A DNA stretch of 64,000 bases from Akkermansiaceae bacterium. Lineage in GTDB: Bacteria > Verrucomicrobiota > Verrucomicrobiia > Verrucomicrobiales > Akkermansiaceae. The notes under the pieces are model-generated. The model was given only the letters and a program-made list of their open reading frames with translations, had not been told where the DNA came from and did not search any database. The DNA is taken from contig JAHCBC010000002.1 of the NCBI GenBank assembly GCA_019634595.1, positions 434,001 through 498,000 of the forward strand, in the 5' to 3' direction. A program made the translations under genes and the position numbers. Shown piece after piece: positions 16,390 through 24,971 of the stretch (position 1 is the stretch's first letter; each line of letters opens with the position of its first letter).

Positions 16390-18021
16390 TCACCACTGGA
16401 TCGGTTCGGCAAGTTGGCCCGCCTCCGCCCGGCCCGCCACATAGTGCGCCCGGATCTCCTCCGTGGTGAAGGCCCGGCCCGCCACGGCCACTTCATCCAC
16501 CTTGCCCCCCAGGCTTCTGCTGCCGCCGCGTTCGCTGTTATCGCCCGCAAGCGCGCTGCCGATCTGGGAGATCCCCGGAACCGCGGGGATGCGATGGCGC
16601 AACGGTTTGGTGGCGATCAGCCGCCCGTCCATCCATAGGGTGATCCGCTGCGCCCGTGAGTCGTACACCCCCGCGAGGTGGGTCCATTTTCCGAGCGCCT
16701 TGCCCATCACGCTCCCGCTCAGCGCGAGATCCCACCCGCTCGCCCAGCCGTCCGGTGAGAGGAATTCCTCGGCACCGGTCATCACCCCCATTCTCACCCG
16801 GCCCAGTTGGTCGATGTTCCAGTGGATGCAGCCCCGCTGCTTGTCCGCTTCCCCTCTCCAGATCGGGGCCAGGGCGGTTGGCAGATCCTCCAGCCGCAGC
16901 CACACCAGAAAGGTCATCGCGTCATATTCTCCGGGCAAGGACAGTCTCAGGCGGTCCTTGCTGGTGCGGAAGGTGACCGCGGACTTCTCCCCCCAGCGGC
17001 CGGTGTTCCACTCTCCGCCGATCAACGAGCCATCCGCCTGCGGTGCGGCACCCGGCACCATGTTCGGGACGCGCCCCTCCGGATTGCCCGGGTGGAAGAG
17101 ATAATGCACCAGCATCCCCGGCTGGGTGCTGAACTTTTCCGTGAAGGCCTTCCAGGCTTCGAGATCCGCCTTCGCTTTTCCGGACACCTGGTTCCACACC
17201 GCCGCCGGATCGGGGAAGACGGCTGCGATCGCCGGAACGCCGCTCCAGTTCTTGCCCTCCATTTTCAGGGCCTTGCCGCTGCCCAGCCGCATCCCGGTGA
17301 TCCCCAGTTCCGGTTGTTCGACGGAAACCTCGCCGTTGAAAACATGAACTTCCTTTCTTCCGTCCGCTTCCGCCATCAACCCGAACTCGGTCCCGAGGTC
17401 CGTCACCCCGAGTTCTCCGGAGGTCACCCTGAACCCCACGGCCATCGGCGGAACATTCATCCGCAGCGTGCCCAGGTTCATCTTCATCTCCATGGGTGAA
17501 ACGAGCTGGAATTCCGCCGGCCCCTGGATCCATCCCCGGGTGCCGTTGTAGAAGTCGATCCGCACTGTTCCCGCCTTCAGCCTCAGGTTGCCGGTGGGCA
17601 GGGTGTCCCCGCTCAGCCGGTTGGCTCCGTCCTCCCACACCGCTCCGGAACTGAGGCCGAGCAGCGCCACCGGTTCCACCTCCACCGTGGTCTCCACCGC
17701 CGCCATTTCTCCGCCGTCATCCTTCAAGGCCAGCCAGAGAGGCAGTCCCGCCATGGCCGCGATGCCCGCGGCGACCGCCAGCTTCACCCATCCTCTTCCG
17801 CGGGTCCGCTCCCGCGTTTCCTCGACCATCATCAGCTCCCGGCCCAGCGAGGCCAGCGCCCACTCCGTTCCCAGCGCGTGTTGCTCCGCAGCCTCCCAGA
17901 ACAGCTCGCGGGCCCGTGCCGAGGACAGCACCATCCTCTCCAGTTCCAGACGATCCTCCCCCTTCAGCGACTCATCGAAGTAATCGCCCAGCAGTACCCT
18001 GAATCGTTCTTCGTGAAACAT
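16390..18021 (-). CDS. FecR-type membrane protein with C-terminal LamG domain
   Basis: A 543-residue protein coupled to an ECF sigma gene. Residues 1-70 are a helical cytoplasmic segment (FHEERFRVLLGDYFDESLKG) resembling an anti-sigma domain. One transmembrane helix lies at about residues 78-98. A FecR domain follows in the periplasm (about 120-240, FQLVSPMEMKMNLGTLRMN, TDLGTEFGLMAEADG). A concanavalin/LamG fold occupies roughly 310-543 (MTFLVWLRLEDLP, GKWTHLAGVYDSRAQRITLWMDGRL). The likely role is to sense an extracellular ligand and control the sigma factor. Its start lies 3 nt after the sigma stop, so the pair is translationally coupled. A second pair of the same design lies at 45.6-47.8 kb. 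Confidence 0.85.
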   Translation of the reverse strand: MFHEERFRVLLGDYFDESLKGEDRLELERMVLSSARARELFWEAAEQHALGTEWALASLGRELMMVEETRERTRGRGWVKLAVAAGIAAMAGLPLWLALKDDGGEMAAVETTVEVEPVALLGLSSGAVWEDGANRLSGDTLPTGNLRLKAGTVRIDFYNGTRGWIQGPAEFQLVSPMEMKMNLGTLRMNVPPMAVGFRVTSGELGVTDLGTEFGLMAEADGRKEVHVFNGEVSVEQPELGITGMRLGSGKALKMEGKNWSGVPAIAAVFPDPAAVWNQVSGKAKADLEAWKAFTEKFSTQPGMLVHYLFHPGNPEGRVPNMVPGAAPQADGSLIGGEWNTGRWGEKSAVTFRTSKDRLRLSLPGEYDAMTFLVWLRLEDLPTALAPIWRGEADKQRGCIHWNIDQLGRVRMGVMTGAEEFLSPDGWASGWDLALSGSVMGKALGKWTHLAGVYDSRAQRITLWMDGRLIATKPLRHRIPAVPGISQIGSALAGDNSERGGSRSLGGKVDEVAVAGRAFTTEEIRAHYVAGRAEAGQLAEPIQW

Positions 18022-18024
18022 GAT

Positions 18025-18573
18025 CTATTCCCGTGCCTCCCATTTTCTCGCCACGCACTCCTGCAGCAGCGCCCGTGCCCTTGAAATGGCGACCCGCACC
18101 GCGCCCAGGCTCCATCCCATGAGCCGGGAGATTTCCTCCGGCAGATGTTCCCCGCGGTAGCGCAGCTCCATCACCTGCCGCGCTTTCGGCGCCAGATCCT
18201 CCATGCATTCCTCGAACAACCCCAGCCGCTCGGCCAGGTCGCTGCGGTCCGGCTCCGAAGCCATCAGGGCGGACATCGCCTCTTCCGACAGCGGCTCGAA
18301 CCGCCGTGCCCCCGCCTTCAGCGCCTCAAGCGTCTTGTATGCGGCGATCCGGCATACCCATGCAGGAAAGTTCGAATCCTTCTCGAAGTCGCCCGCCTTC
18401 CGGCAAACGGTGAGGAAGGTTTCCTGCACCACATCCTCCGCCCAGTGCGCGTTGGGGATCCGCGCGAGGACGGAGGCCCTCACCACCGGCAGATACCTCA
18501 CGAAAAGCCTCTGGACCCGTTCCAGTGCCTCCTCGTCCACCGCTGCGGCGGTGATTGTGTTCCGCTGGCCCAT
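18025..18573 (-). CDS. ECF RNA polymerase sigma factor
   Basis: A sigma-70-family extracytoplasmic-function factor of about 182 residues. Region 2 is visible as RIPNAHWAEDVVQETFLTVCRKAGDF and FPAWVCRIAAYKTL. Region 4 is visible as LAPKARQVMELRYRGEHLPEEISRLMGWSLGAVRVAISRARALLQE. This is the type common in Verrucomicrobiota/Planctomycetota with a downstream FecR-LamG gene. I chose the ATG at 18573. The open frame reaches a TTG at 18615, but that would place the start inside the promoter-like motif at 18607-18620. The same motif precedes the PEP-CTERM gene at 14005, suggesting autoregulation and a shared regulon. Confidence 0.9.
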   Translation of the reverse strand: MGQRNTITAAAVDEEALERVQRLFVRYLPVVRASVLARIPNAHWAEDVVQETFLTVCRKAGDFEKDSNFPAWVCRIAAYKTLEALKAGARRFEPLSEEAMSALMASEPDRSDLAERLGLFEECMEDLAPKARQVMELRYRGEHLPEEISRLMGWSLGAVRVAISRARALLQECVARKWEARE

Positions 18574-18606
18574 CTTATCAGGGTTAAATGGCCCGTGTTC
18601 CGGCGC

Positions 18607-18620
18607 ATTTAGCAAAAAAT
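18607..18620 (-). promoter_or_regulatory. Promoter motif shared with the PEP-CTERM gene at 14005
   Basis: Reading on the minus strand, ATTTTTTGCTAAAT lies 33 nt upstream of the sigma start, followed at the same 12-nt offset as at 13963 by CGGGCCATT (18595-18587). The two blocks with identical spacing make chance unlikely. Confidence 0.5.
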
Positions 18621-18642
18621 CGTCAGGACGCCCACATTTCGC

Positions 18643-19344
18643 TCAGGTGAACAGATGGCGGTGATCCTCCGCGGACAGCACCCGCCATTCACCTTCTTCC
18701 AGATCGTCCGGCAGTTTCAGCCCGCCGATGGAAATGCGCTCCAGTTCCAGCACGTGGTTGCCCACGGCGGCGAACATGCGGCGCACTTGGTGGTAGCGGC
18801 CCTCATGGAGCGTGATGAGCGCTTCCTTTTCCCCGGTGACCTCCAGTTTCGCGGGCAGCAGCGGCTTTGTTTCGCTGTTCAGCATCAACTCTCCGGATGC
18901 GAAGATCTCCGCTTCATGGCCTTCCAGCGGGCGGTCGAGCGTCGCCCGATAGACTTTGAGGCAGTTCGATTTCGGGTGGATGATCTTGTGGAGCAGCTTC
19001 CCGTCATCCGTCATCAGCAGCAGGCCGGTGGTGTCCTTGTCCAGCCTGCCGATGGGATTGAGTCCCGGGTTGCGGTGGGCGAAGCGCTCCGGCAGCAGGT
19101 CGTAGATGGTGCTGCCGGGATCCTCCGCGCTGCACGTATAGCCGTCCGGCTTGTTGAGTAGGATGGTCAGCGGGGCCGGCGGATCGAGGGGTTCCCCGCG
19201 GAAAAGGATCCGGTTGTGGCCGGGCACTTCGCTTTCGCCCAGCACCCTCCCATCGGTGTCCGTGACAGCGCCGGTCCTGATGAGGCGCTGGACTTCCTTG
19301 CGGGAGCCGTAACCGAGGTTGGCGAGCAGTTTGACGAGTTTCAT
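18643..19344 (-). CDS. rsuA: 16S rRNA pseudouridine(516) synthase RsuA
   Basis: Modifies U516 of 16S rRNA. The N-terminal S4 RNA-binding domain (VKLLANLGYGSRKEVQRLIRTGAVT) is followed by the catalytic domain with the aspartate in IGRLDKDTTGLLLMTDDG and the downstream GRYHQVRRMFAAVGN. RsuA rather than RluB/RluF is suggested by the TTGLLLMTDDG and HKIIHPKSNCLKVYRATL blocks. At 233 residues it matches RsuA. The start at 19344 gives the native S4 start; the longer open frame reads into rsmC. It follows rsmC by 10 nt, so both 16S-modifying enzymes come from one transcript. Confidence 0.9.
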   Translation of the reverse strand: MKLVKLLANLGYGSRKEVQRLIRTGAVTDTDGRVLGESEVPGHNRILFRGEPLDPPAPLTILLNKPDGYTCSAEDPGSTIYDLLPERFAHRNPGLNPIGRLDKDTTGLLLMTDDGKLLHKIIHPKSNCLKVYRATLDRPLEGHEAEIFASGELMLNSETKPLLPAKLEVTGEKEALITLHEGRYHQVRRMFAAVGNHVLELERISIGGLKLPDDLEEGEWRVLSAEDHRHLFT

Positions 19345-19354
19345 GACAGAGGGA

Positions 19355-20422
19355 TCAGCGGCGGTCGGCGGAGAGGATCTTATAGACGGTGTCCTCCGCC
19401 AGCTTGCGGGCGGGCATGCCGAGCGCGGTGAGTTCCGCTTCGTAGGGAAGCTGGCGGTTGGCGACCAGCAGCAATTTTCCGCCACGGTTGAGGGAAGCCG
19501 CCGCCGTCCTGATGAACGTGCGGCCGAGATCCACATCCGTCGCCTGGCCGCTGTGGAACGGCGGATTCATGATGATGATATCATACTTCTCCGGCAGACC
19601 CTTCGTCACATCATGCCAGTGGAAGGCGAGGGGGATCTCATCCGCCACCATGCAGGCGGGGGACTCCAGTGAAAGCGGATCTTCCTTCGCTCCGATGCCG
19701 CGCTGATGTTCCGCAAGGTTCCGTTCCGCGCAGGCCAGCGCACGGGCGTCGGCTTCGTAGAGATCCACGGAGGTGATCTTCGGGCATCGTTTCAGGAGGG
19801 CGTCCGTGAGGTAGCCCCACCCCGCACCCAGATCCGCGGCCTTCCCGCGCAGCGAGGCGGGAAGCTGCGCCGCCAGCAACAATGAGCCGGGATCGATGTG
19901 GTCCGCGCTGAAGATGCCCGCCTCCGTGGTGAAGCGGGTGTCCGGGATGTTCCTCCGCCCTCCGAGTGACCGCCATTCCTCCAGCAGGCCCTGGTCCCAT
20001 GACGGCGATTTCACCGCGTGGAACGCACGGCATTTGTGCTTCTGGATGGACCGGATCTCCCGGGCGGCGTGGGAAAGTTCCTTTTCAAAACGCGCCGCGC
20101 CCGCCGTGTTCGGCATCGCCACCAGCAGCGTGCCGCCCGGCTCCAGAAGATCATGGCCGAGCGCGAACCAATGGAGCGCCTCGTCACGGGACTTTCCCGG
20201 CAGGACCATCACCAGCGGCCAGGTGCCTTCCGGAGCGGCGATGCGGGGGAGGCCCGCGTTGTCCCACGCATCCGCCTTCGGCTTGAAAGGCTGCCAGCCG
20301 GTGACCTGCGGCCACCCCGCCAGGTCCGGGTGTGGTTCCGCGCCCAGGAACAACGCCCGCTCCGGGACGGGGAGGCCGTCCGCGGCGAACGCGAGCATCA
20401 GGGTTTCCAGCGCGGGATTCAT
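19355..20422 (-). CDS. rsmC: 16S rRNA (guanine1207-N2)-methyltransferase RsmC-like
   Basis: A two-domain S-adenosylmethionine methyltransferase of 355 residues. The C-terminal half is the active MTS domain: the SAM-binding loop AADLGAGWGYLTDALL, acidic SVDLYEADARALACAERN, and catalytic IIMNPPFHSG (NPPF motif). The N-terminal half is a degenerate copy (PLVMVLPGKSRDEALHW, GGTLLVAMPNTAG), as in RsmC/RlmG. The pairing with rsuA, which also acts on 16S rRNA, supports RsmC over RlmG. Cytoplasmic. It is the first gene of the pair, divergent from ldhA. Confidence 0.85.
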   Translation of the reverse strand: MNPALETLMLAFAADGLPVPERALFLGAEPHPDLAGWPQVTGWQPFKPKADAWDNAGLPRIAAPEGTWPLVMVLPGKSRDEALHWFALGHDLLEPGGTLLVAMPNTAGAARFEKELSHAAREIRSIQKHKCRAFHAVKSPSWDQGLLEEWRSLGGRRNIPDTRFTTEAGIFSADHIDPGSLLLAAQLPASLRGKAADLGAGWGYLTDALLKRCPKITSVDLYEADARALACAERNLAEHQRGIGAKEDPLSLESPACMVADEIPLAFHWHDVTKGLPEKYDIIIMNPPFHSGQATDVDLGRTFIRTAAASLNRGGKLLLVANRQLPYEAELTALGMPARKLAEDTVYKILSADRR

Positions 20423-20557
20423 GGGCGCAGGCTCTGGTTTCCGGCCCGCTTTGGCGAGAGCAAGTTGTGACGCATCCGTCGGACGGATGGTGGAAAATGA
20501 GCGGTTTTTGAAACGTGGCGCATTGTTTCACGGAGCCGCTGCTGGGATAGTGGCGGC

Positions 20558-21556
20558 ATGATCTGCGCTGTCTTCGACACCAAGCCCTATGACCGTGAAT
20601 TTCTCTCCGCCGCTGCTTCCGGCACGGCTCTGGAGCTGCGCTTCCTGGAGTTCCGTCTCGGGCAGGAGACGGTGTTTTCCTCTGAGGGAGCGCAGAGCGT
20701 CTGCGTGTTCGTGAACGACCGCGTGGACCGTCCGGTGGTGGAAGCCTTGGCGGAGAAAGGCATCCGCCACATTGCGTTGCGCTGCGCCGGATTCAACAAT
20801 GTCGATCTGGAGGCGGCGAAGGAACACGGCATCACCGTCACACGGGTGCCCGCCTACTCCCCCCACGCCGTGGCGGAGCACACCGTGGCGCTGCTGATGA
20901 CCCTCAACCGGAAGATCCACCGTGCGTACAACCGTGTGCGGGAGCAGAACTTTTCGCTCAACGGACTGGTGGGGTTCGACCTGCATGGAAAGACGGTGGG
21001 CATCGTCGGCACCGGGAAGATCGGCAGGATCACCGCCGCCATATTCCGCGGCTTCGGCTGCCGGGTGCTGGCGCAGGATCCGTATGAAAGCAAGGAGTGG
21101 GCCGCGGAGAACGGCGTCACCTACACCTCGCTCGATGAACTGCTCGCCGCGAGTGACATCGTCTCGCTCCACTCGCCATTGTTTCCGGAAACCTACCACC
21201 TGCTGGATGCCGGCCGGCTCGCACGGATGAAGCGCGGGGCCTACCTCATCAACACCAGCCGCGGGAAGCTGGTGGACACCGCTGCCCTCATCGGTGCGCT
21301 GAAAAGCGGCCACCTCGGCGGGGTTGCACTGGATGTGTATGAGGAGGAGGAAGGCATCTTCTTCGAGGACCACTCCGGCCATGTCCTGGGGGATGACATC
21401 CTCGCCCGTCTGCTCACGTTCCCCAATGTGCTCGTCACCTCCCACCAGGCATTCCTGACCCATGAGGCGCTGGAGGAGATCGCCCGCGTGACGGTGGAGA
21501 ATTTGACCCGGGTAGTGGCAGGGAAGAATCCGTTGGAAAACACCTCGCTCGGGTGA
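20558..21556 (+). CDS. ldhA: D-lactate dehydrogenase (2-hydroxyacid dehydrogenase)
   Basis: NADH-dependent reduction of pyruvate to D-lactate in the cytoplasm, a redox outlet under oxygen limitation. The Rossmann NAD-binding loop is VGIVGTGKIGRI at about residue 147. Catalytic Arg, Glu and His are expected in NTSRGKLVDT, the Glu near GVALDVYEEE and the VLVTSHQAFLT segment. The opening CAVFDTKPYDREFL and the RCAGFNNVDLEAA block are typical of the fermentative LdhA group. At 332 residues it is full length. Related 2-hydroxyacid dehydrogenases share the fold, so substrate is inferred from subfamily motifs. Confidence 0.9.
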   Translation: MICAVFDTKPYDREFLSAAASGTALELRFLEFRLGQETVFSSEGAQSVCVFVNDRVDRPVVEALAEKGIRHIALRCAGFNNVDLEAAKEHGITVTRVPAYSPHAVAEHTVALLMTLNRKIHRAYNRVREQNFSLNGLVGFDLHGKTVGIVGTGKIGRITAAIFRGFGCRVLAQDPYESKEWAAENGVTYTSLDELLAASDIVSLHSPLFPETYHLLDAGRLARMKRGAYLINTSRGKLVDTAALIGALKSGHLGGVALDVYEEEEGIFFEDHSGHVLGDDILARLLTFPNVLVTSHQAFLTHEALEEIARVTVENLTRVVAGKNPLENTSLG

Positions 21557-21616
21557 GAGAATGAACGGCCCGCTCCGTAGGAGCTCCGCCATCCCGGTCA
21601 CATCATGTTGTTTGTC

Positions 21617-22408
21617 ATGAAAGCCCTTTTCTCCACCCTCCTCCTCGGCCTCGCCGTCCTTCCCGCTTCCGCCGCCACCGTCACCTTCGGCTTTGAGAGC
21701 AGGGATTTCACACCGGTATCCTCAGGTTCCGGCTACACCACGACGAATCTCAGCGAGGCGGGAGACCTCGCCACCAATGCCGTCTTCGGCGGTTTCACCG
21801 GGACCCTGGCGCCCACCGCCACCACCATCGTGCGCGCCTACCGGCCGACGAATATGGCGAATAGCGAAACACCCGACATCAACACCCACGTTTCCTATCT
21901 GACCTTCACCATCACCCCGGATGCCGGGCAGATGCTGGATCTCTCCACCGCCACCTTGTCTTTCAACCTCGGCTCCTTCACCGGCTTCTCCGCCAACCAG
22001 GACATGAAGGCGTTCGCGCGGGCGGGCTATTCGGTCAACGGGGGAACCTATACCGCCCTTGGCAGTGTCGTCAGTGCCATCGCCCCCCCGTATGCGGACG
22101 CGGCGGACAACTGGACCGGACAGAGTTCGTTCAACTCCACCGCCAACAAGTTCAAGATCGTGCAGACCTCTTCCGGAGCGCTGTCCTTGTCCGGCATCAC
22201 CGGCCTCGCGGCAGGGGACTCCGTGACGTTCAGGATCGCACTGGGTGATACCTCCAGCTCGAATGCTTCCCTGACGGGCACCAGCCAGATCAAAGGGATC
22301 TACGTCGACCAGATCTCCGTGGACGGTTTTTCCGTGATTCCGGAGCCATCCGCGATGGCCCTGGTGGCGATGGGAGGCCTGGCCTTTTCGCTCCGCCGGC
22401 GGAGATAA
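21617..22408 (+). CDS. PEP-CTERM surface protein
   Basis: A 263-residue secreted protein with signal peptide MKALFSTLLLGLAVLPASA and a classic C-terminal tag VIPEPSAMALVAMGGLAFSLRRRR. The body is beta-rich with repeated serine/threonine stretches (SYLTFTITPDAGQML, LSFNLGSFTGFS) and no recognised catalytic motif, resembling extracellular sandwich domains of other PEP-CTERM proteins. I chose the ATG at 21617 because it begins directly at the signal peptide; an ATG at 21605 adds four residues. It sits immediately upstream of the TonB-receptor-like gene, but an inverted repeat between them suggests a separate promoter for the latter. Confidence 0.85.
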   Translation: MKALFSTLLLGLAVLPASAATVTFGFESRDFTPVSSGSGYTTTNLSEAGDLATNAVFGGFTGTLAPTATTIVRAYRPTNMANSETPDINTHVSYLTFTITPDAGQMLDLSTATLSFNLGSFTGFSANQDMKAFARAGYSVNGGTYTALGSVVSAIAPPYADAADNWTGQSSFNSTANKFKIVQTSSGALSLSGITGLAAGDSVTFRIALGDTSSSNASLTGTSQIKGIYVDQISVDGFSVIPEPSAMALVAMGGLAFSLRRRR

Positions 22409-22437
22409 TGTGCGATTCCCCGGGAGGGTGTGTCCGA

Positions 22438-22465
22438 ATCGTCACCTGCGGTGAATTGTGACGAT
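22438..22465. promoter_or_regulatory. Inverted repeat upstream of the TonB-receptor-like gene
   Basis: Perfect 8-bp arms ATCGTCAC and GTGACGAT, 12 nt apart (centre-to-centre 20 bp, two helical turns), ending 26 nt before the TTG start. There is no T-run, so an operator is more likely than a terminator. A related TCGTCAC half-site occurs at 29615 upstream of the PEP-CTERM gene at the cluster's end. Confidence 0.4.
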
Positions 22466-22491
22466 CGCGACAGAAGGGCACCTAGTCCGGG

Positions 22492-24969
22492 TTGAAACGT
22501 ATTTCCCCCGCGTTGCTGTTAATGGGTCTGGCGGCCGGTCAGGCTGTCCGGGCGCAGTCCGATGATCTGCTTGGCGGACTGGTCACGCCGGGCCTCGGCT
22601 TCCTTCCCCGGGAGATCCGGGAACTGATGATCTACGAGGAGCCGTGGCTGGGACGGACTTTCGCTCCCGCGGAATGGCGGACGGACTTCAGCGAGCGGGA
22701 TGTCCGCAGGCGTGCGGCGGATGCTTATGCCATCGACCAGGCGGAGCTGAGGCGTCGCAGGATCGGCGGGTTGGCGGATATTCGCCTGCAGACCGATGAG
22801 GATCTGGATGGCCGGTGGTTCGACCTGAAGACGCACGCGGAATGGTTCGACCAGCGGGGTGGGGATCCATCCTGGCAATCGCGGCTCCGGTTCAAAGTGG
22901 AACTGCCGGAGATCGATGCGGGCATCATGTTCTTTTACCGGCACCGGGAGCGGAATGACTCCGCGCAGAGCGAGCGCTCGAAATGGGCGGGAGCCGTGAA
23001 CATGCCGGAGGGCCGGGACACCGGCTTCATCTATGAGCACGAGCAGCGGTCCAGCCTGGAGGATGAGGTCATGGACGAAGTGGGTGCGGTTTTCCGGTGG
23101 GAACCGTCCGCCGCCACGCGCCTGCTCATCGGCGGCGTCTACCGCCAGCAGGAGGACCATCTCATCGAGCAGCGGCTTGAGTTCGATACCCGGGCGGGGA
23201 CGGCGGATCTGCCGGGGAGTCCGCCACGGCGCGGCTATCCTTACCAGAGCGCGACAGACGTGGTGGAGGACGGCGTCGTGACGGGGGCGACCCTGATTCC
23301 GGGCTTCGGGCGGCTGGAACGCCAGCTCAAGGATGAGGTGGAGGACAAGGAGCGCATCTCCGGTTTCATTGATTTCCACCATGAATACGCGCCGGATTCA
23401 TGGTTCGGTGTGAAAGGGGAATACGCCCGCCGCACGAACCGGGAGCCGAACCGCTTCGACATTGAGTTCGCCGAGAGGACGGACGCCATGTGGTCCTACC
23501 ACATGGACGGGGACCGTCCGGTGTTCGTGCCCGGGCCGCTCGCGCCGAACTCGCTCGGCCTGAGGAAAGCGGAGTTCGAGAACAACCTGAAGCGGCGGGA
23601 GCACGCGGAGCTGGAGGCTCTGGTCCACCACGCCCTCATGCCAGGCCATTCCATCGAGGCGGGGATCTTCGCGCAACGCACGTCGGATTTCCGCGACATC
23701 GGCTACCAGCGGTGGGAGCCGCCGGTTTCACCGATGGCAGACGGCTTCGATCAGGTGGCGGGCGACGACATCGGTGACGTGCTGGGCATACCGCTGGGAG
23801 TGGGGATCGATCCTGACAAGGCACGTGCCTATTTCGCCTCCCTCGCCGGTGCGCTGCGGCTGATGAACGCGGAGACGCTGCTGAAAAACTTCGGCGAGGA
23901 TTACGACATGACCCGGGACATCACCGGGGGCAATCTGCTATACCGCTGGGACCGCATGAACTGGCGGCTGCACGCCGGCGTCCGCTATGAATCCGCGCGG
24001 ACCTACGGCAGCGCCTATGACGCCCAGTGGACCGGGGTGGAACCGGCCCTGCGTCCGCCCACCGTCCAGGCAGCCGTCCGCCGCACGGAATCCTCGAAGA
24101 CGGAGAACGACCTGCTGCCCGCCGTGCTGCTGGAGTACCAGCCGGAGACTTCCTGGCACTTCGCCGCGAATCTCCGCCAGACCCTCCAGCGTCCCACGCT
24201 GCGGGAGTCCGCGCCTTCCTCCTACGTGCACGGGGATGACGGAGTCGCGCCGCTCGCGCGCCTGGGGAATCCCAATCTGGACTCCTCCCGGCAGACGCAG
24301 CTCATCCTCACGGCGAACCACGCCTTCGCCCCCGGCTCCATGATCCGGGTGAAGGCGGAAGCGTGGAAGGTGGACCAGCCGCTCACCTCCGCCTCCTGGT
24401 TCCAGTCTTATCAGCCGGACAACCCGGCCCTCAGCACCAGGCCGACCGCCAACTACCGCTTCGATCAGACGCTCAACGCGGACGATGGCGAGCTGCTCCG
24501 CCTCGGCCTCCACTACGCGCAGACCTTCCATTTCCTGCCGCACCCGTTCGACCAGATCGGTGCCTTCGCCTCATACGACTATACCCATAGTAGCCAAGAG
24601 CTGGAAGTGAACGGGACCCGGCGGGACACGCCGCTGAGCCACCAGCCGCGCCACCGCGGCGTGGCGGGCTTCTTCTACCGCAGCCACCGCTGGAAGGGCT
24701 TCGTCTCCGCGGACCTCCACAGCGACTACCTCGTCTCTGCCGGTGGTTCGCGCGAGGGCCTCTCCGGAGCGGGGGACCTGTGGGTGGACCAGCGCATCAC
24801 CCTGAACGCCGGCCTTTCCTGGATGTTGAGGCCGGACCTGGAGATCTACACCGAGTTCAACAACATCACCAACGCCGCGTTCCGGATGTACGAGGGAACC
24901 CCGCGCCGCCAGACGCTGCTCGAGGAAACCGGTCCCTCCATGCGGATTGGCGCACACTGGACTTTCTGA
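22492..24969 (+). CDS. TonB-dependent-receptor-like outer membrane barrel lacking a plug
   Basis: An 825-residue outer membrane protein. The start must be the TTG at 22492: an in-frame stop lies three codons upstream, and TTG yields a proper signal peptide (MKRISPALLLMGLAAGQAVRAQ). From about residue 90 on, alternating amphipathic strands and the C-terminal block LEIYTEFNNITNAAFRMYEG ending in ...GAHWTF match the beta-barrel of TonB-dependent receptors. No plug is visible: only about 70 charged, helix-prone residues (RRRAADAYAIDQAELRRRR) separate the signal peptide from the first strand, and no TonB box is seen. It overlaps no neighbour and is followed after 2 nt by the choice-of-anchor I gene. 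The substrate is unknown. Confidence 0.75.
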   Translation: MKRISPALLLMGLAAGQAVRAQSDDLLGGLVTPGLGFLPREIRELMIYEEPWLGRTFAPAEWRTDFSERDVRRRAADAYAIDQAELRRRRIGGLADIRLQTDEDLDGRWFDLKTHAEWFDQRGGDPSWQSRLRFKVELPEIDAGIMFFYRHRERNDSAQSERSKWAGAVNMPEGRDTGFIYEHEQRSSLEDEVMDEVGAVFRWEPSAATRLLIGGVYRQQEDHLIEQRLEFDTRAGTADLPGSPPRRGYPYQSATDVVEDGVVTGATLIPGFGRLERQLKDEVEDKERISGFIDFHHEYAPDSWFGVKGEYARRTNREPNRFDIEFAERTDAMWSYHMDGDRPVFVPGPLAPNSLGLRKAEFENNLKRREHAELEALVHHALMPGHSIEAGIFAQRTSDFRDIGYQRWEPPVSPMADGFDQVAGDDIGDVLGIPLGVGIDPDKARAYFASLAGALRLMNAETLLKNFGEDYDMTRDITGGNLLYRWDRMNWRLHAGVRYESARTYGSAYDAQWTGVEPALRPPTVQAAVRRTESSKTENDLLPAVLLEYQPETSWHFAANLRQTLQRPTLRESAPSSYVHGDDGVAPLARLGNPNLDSSRQTQLILTANHAFAPGSMIRVKAEAWKVDQPLTSASWFQSYQPDNPALSTRPTANYRFDQTLNADDGELLRLGLHYAQTFHFLPHPFDQIGAFASYDYTHSSQELEVNGTRRDTPLSHQPRHRGVAGFFYRSHRWKGFVSADLHSDYLVSAGGSREGLSGAGDLWVDQRITLNAGLSWMLRPDLEIYTEFNNITNAAFRMYEGTPRRQTLLEETGPSMRIGAHWTF

Positions 24970-24971
24970 CG

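Noticed and set aside
18574-18615. Longer sigma factor start at a TTG
   Set aside because: It would begin inside the conserved promoter motif, while the ATG at 18573 fits sigma region 1/2 spacing.
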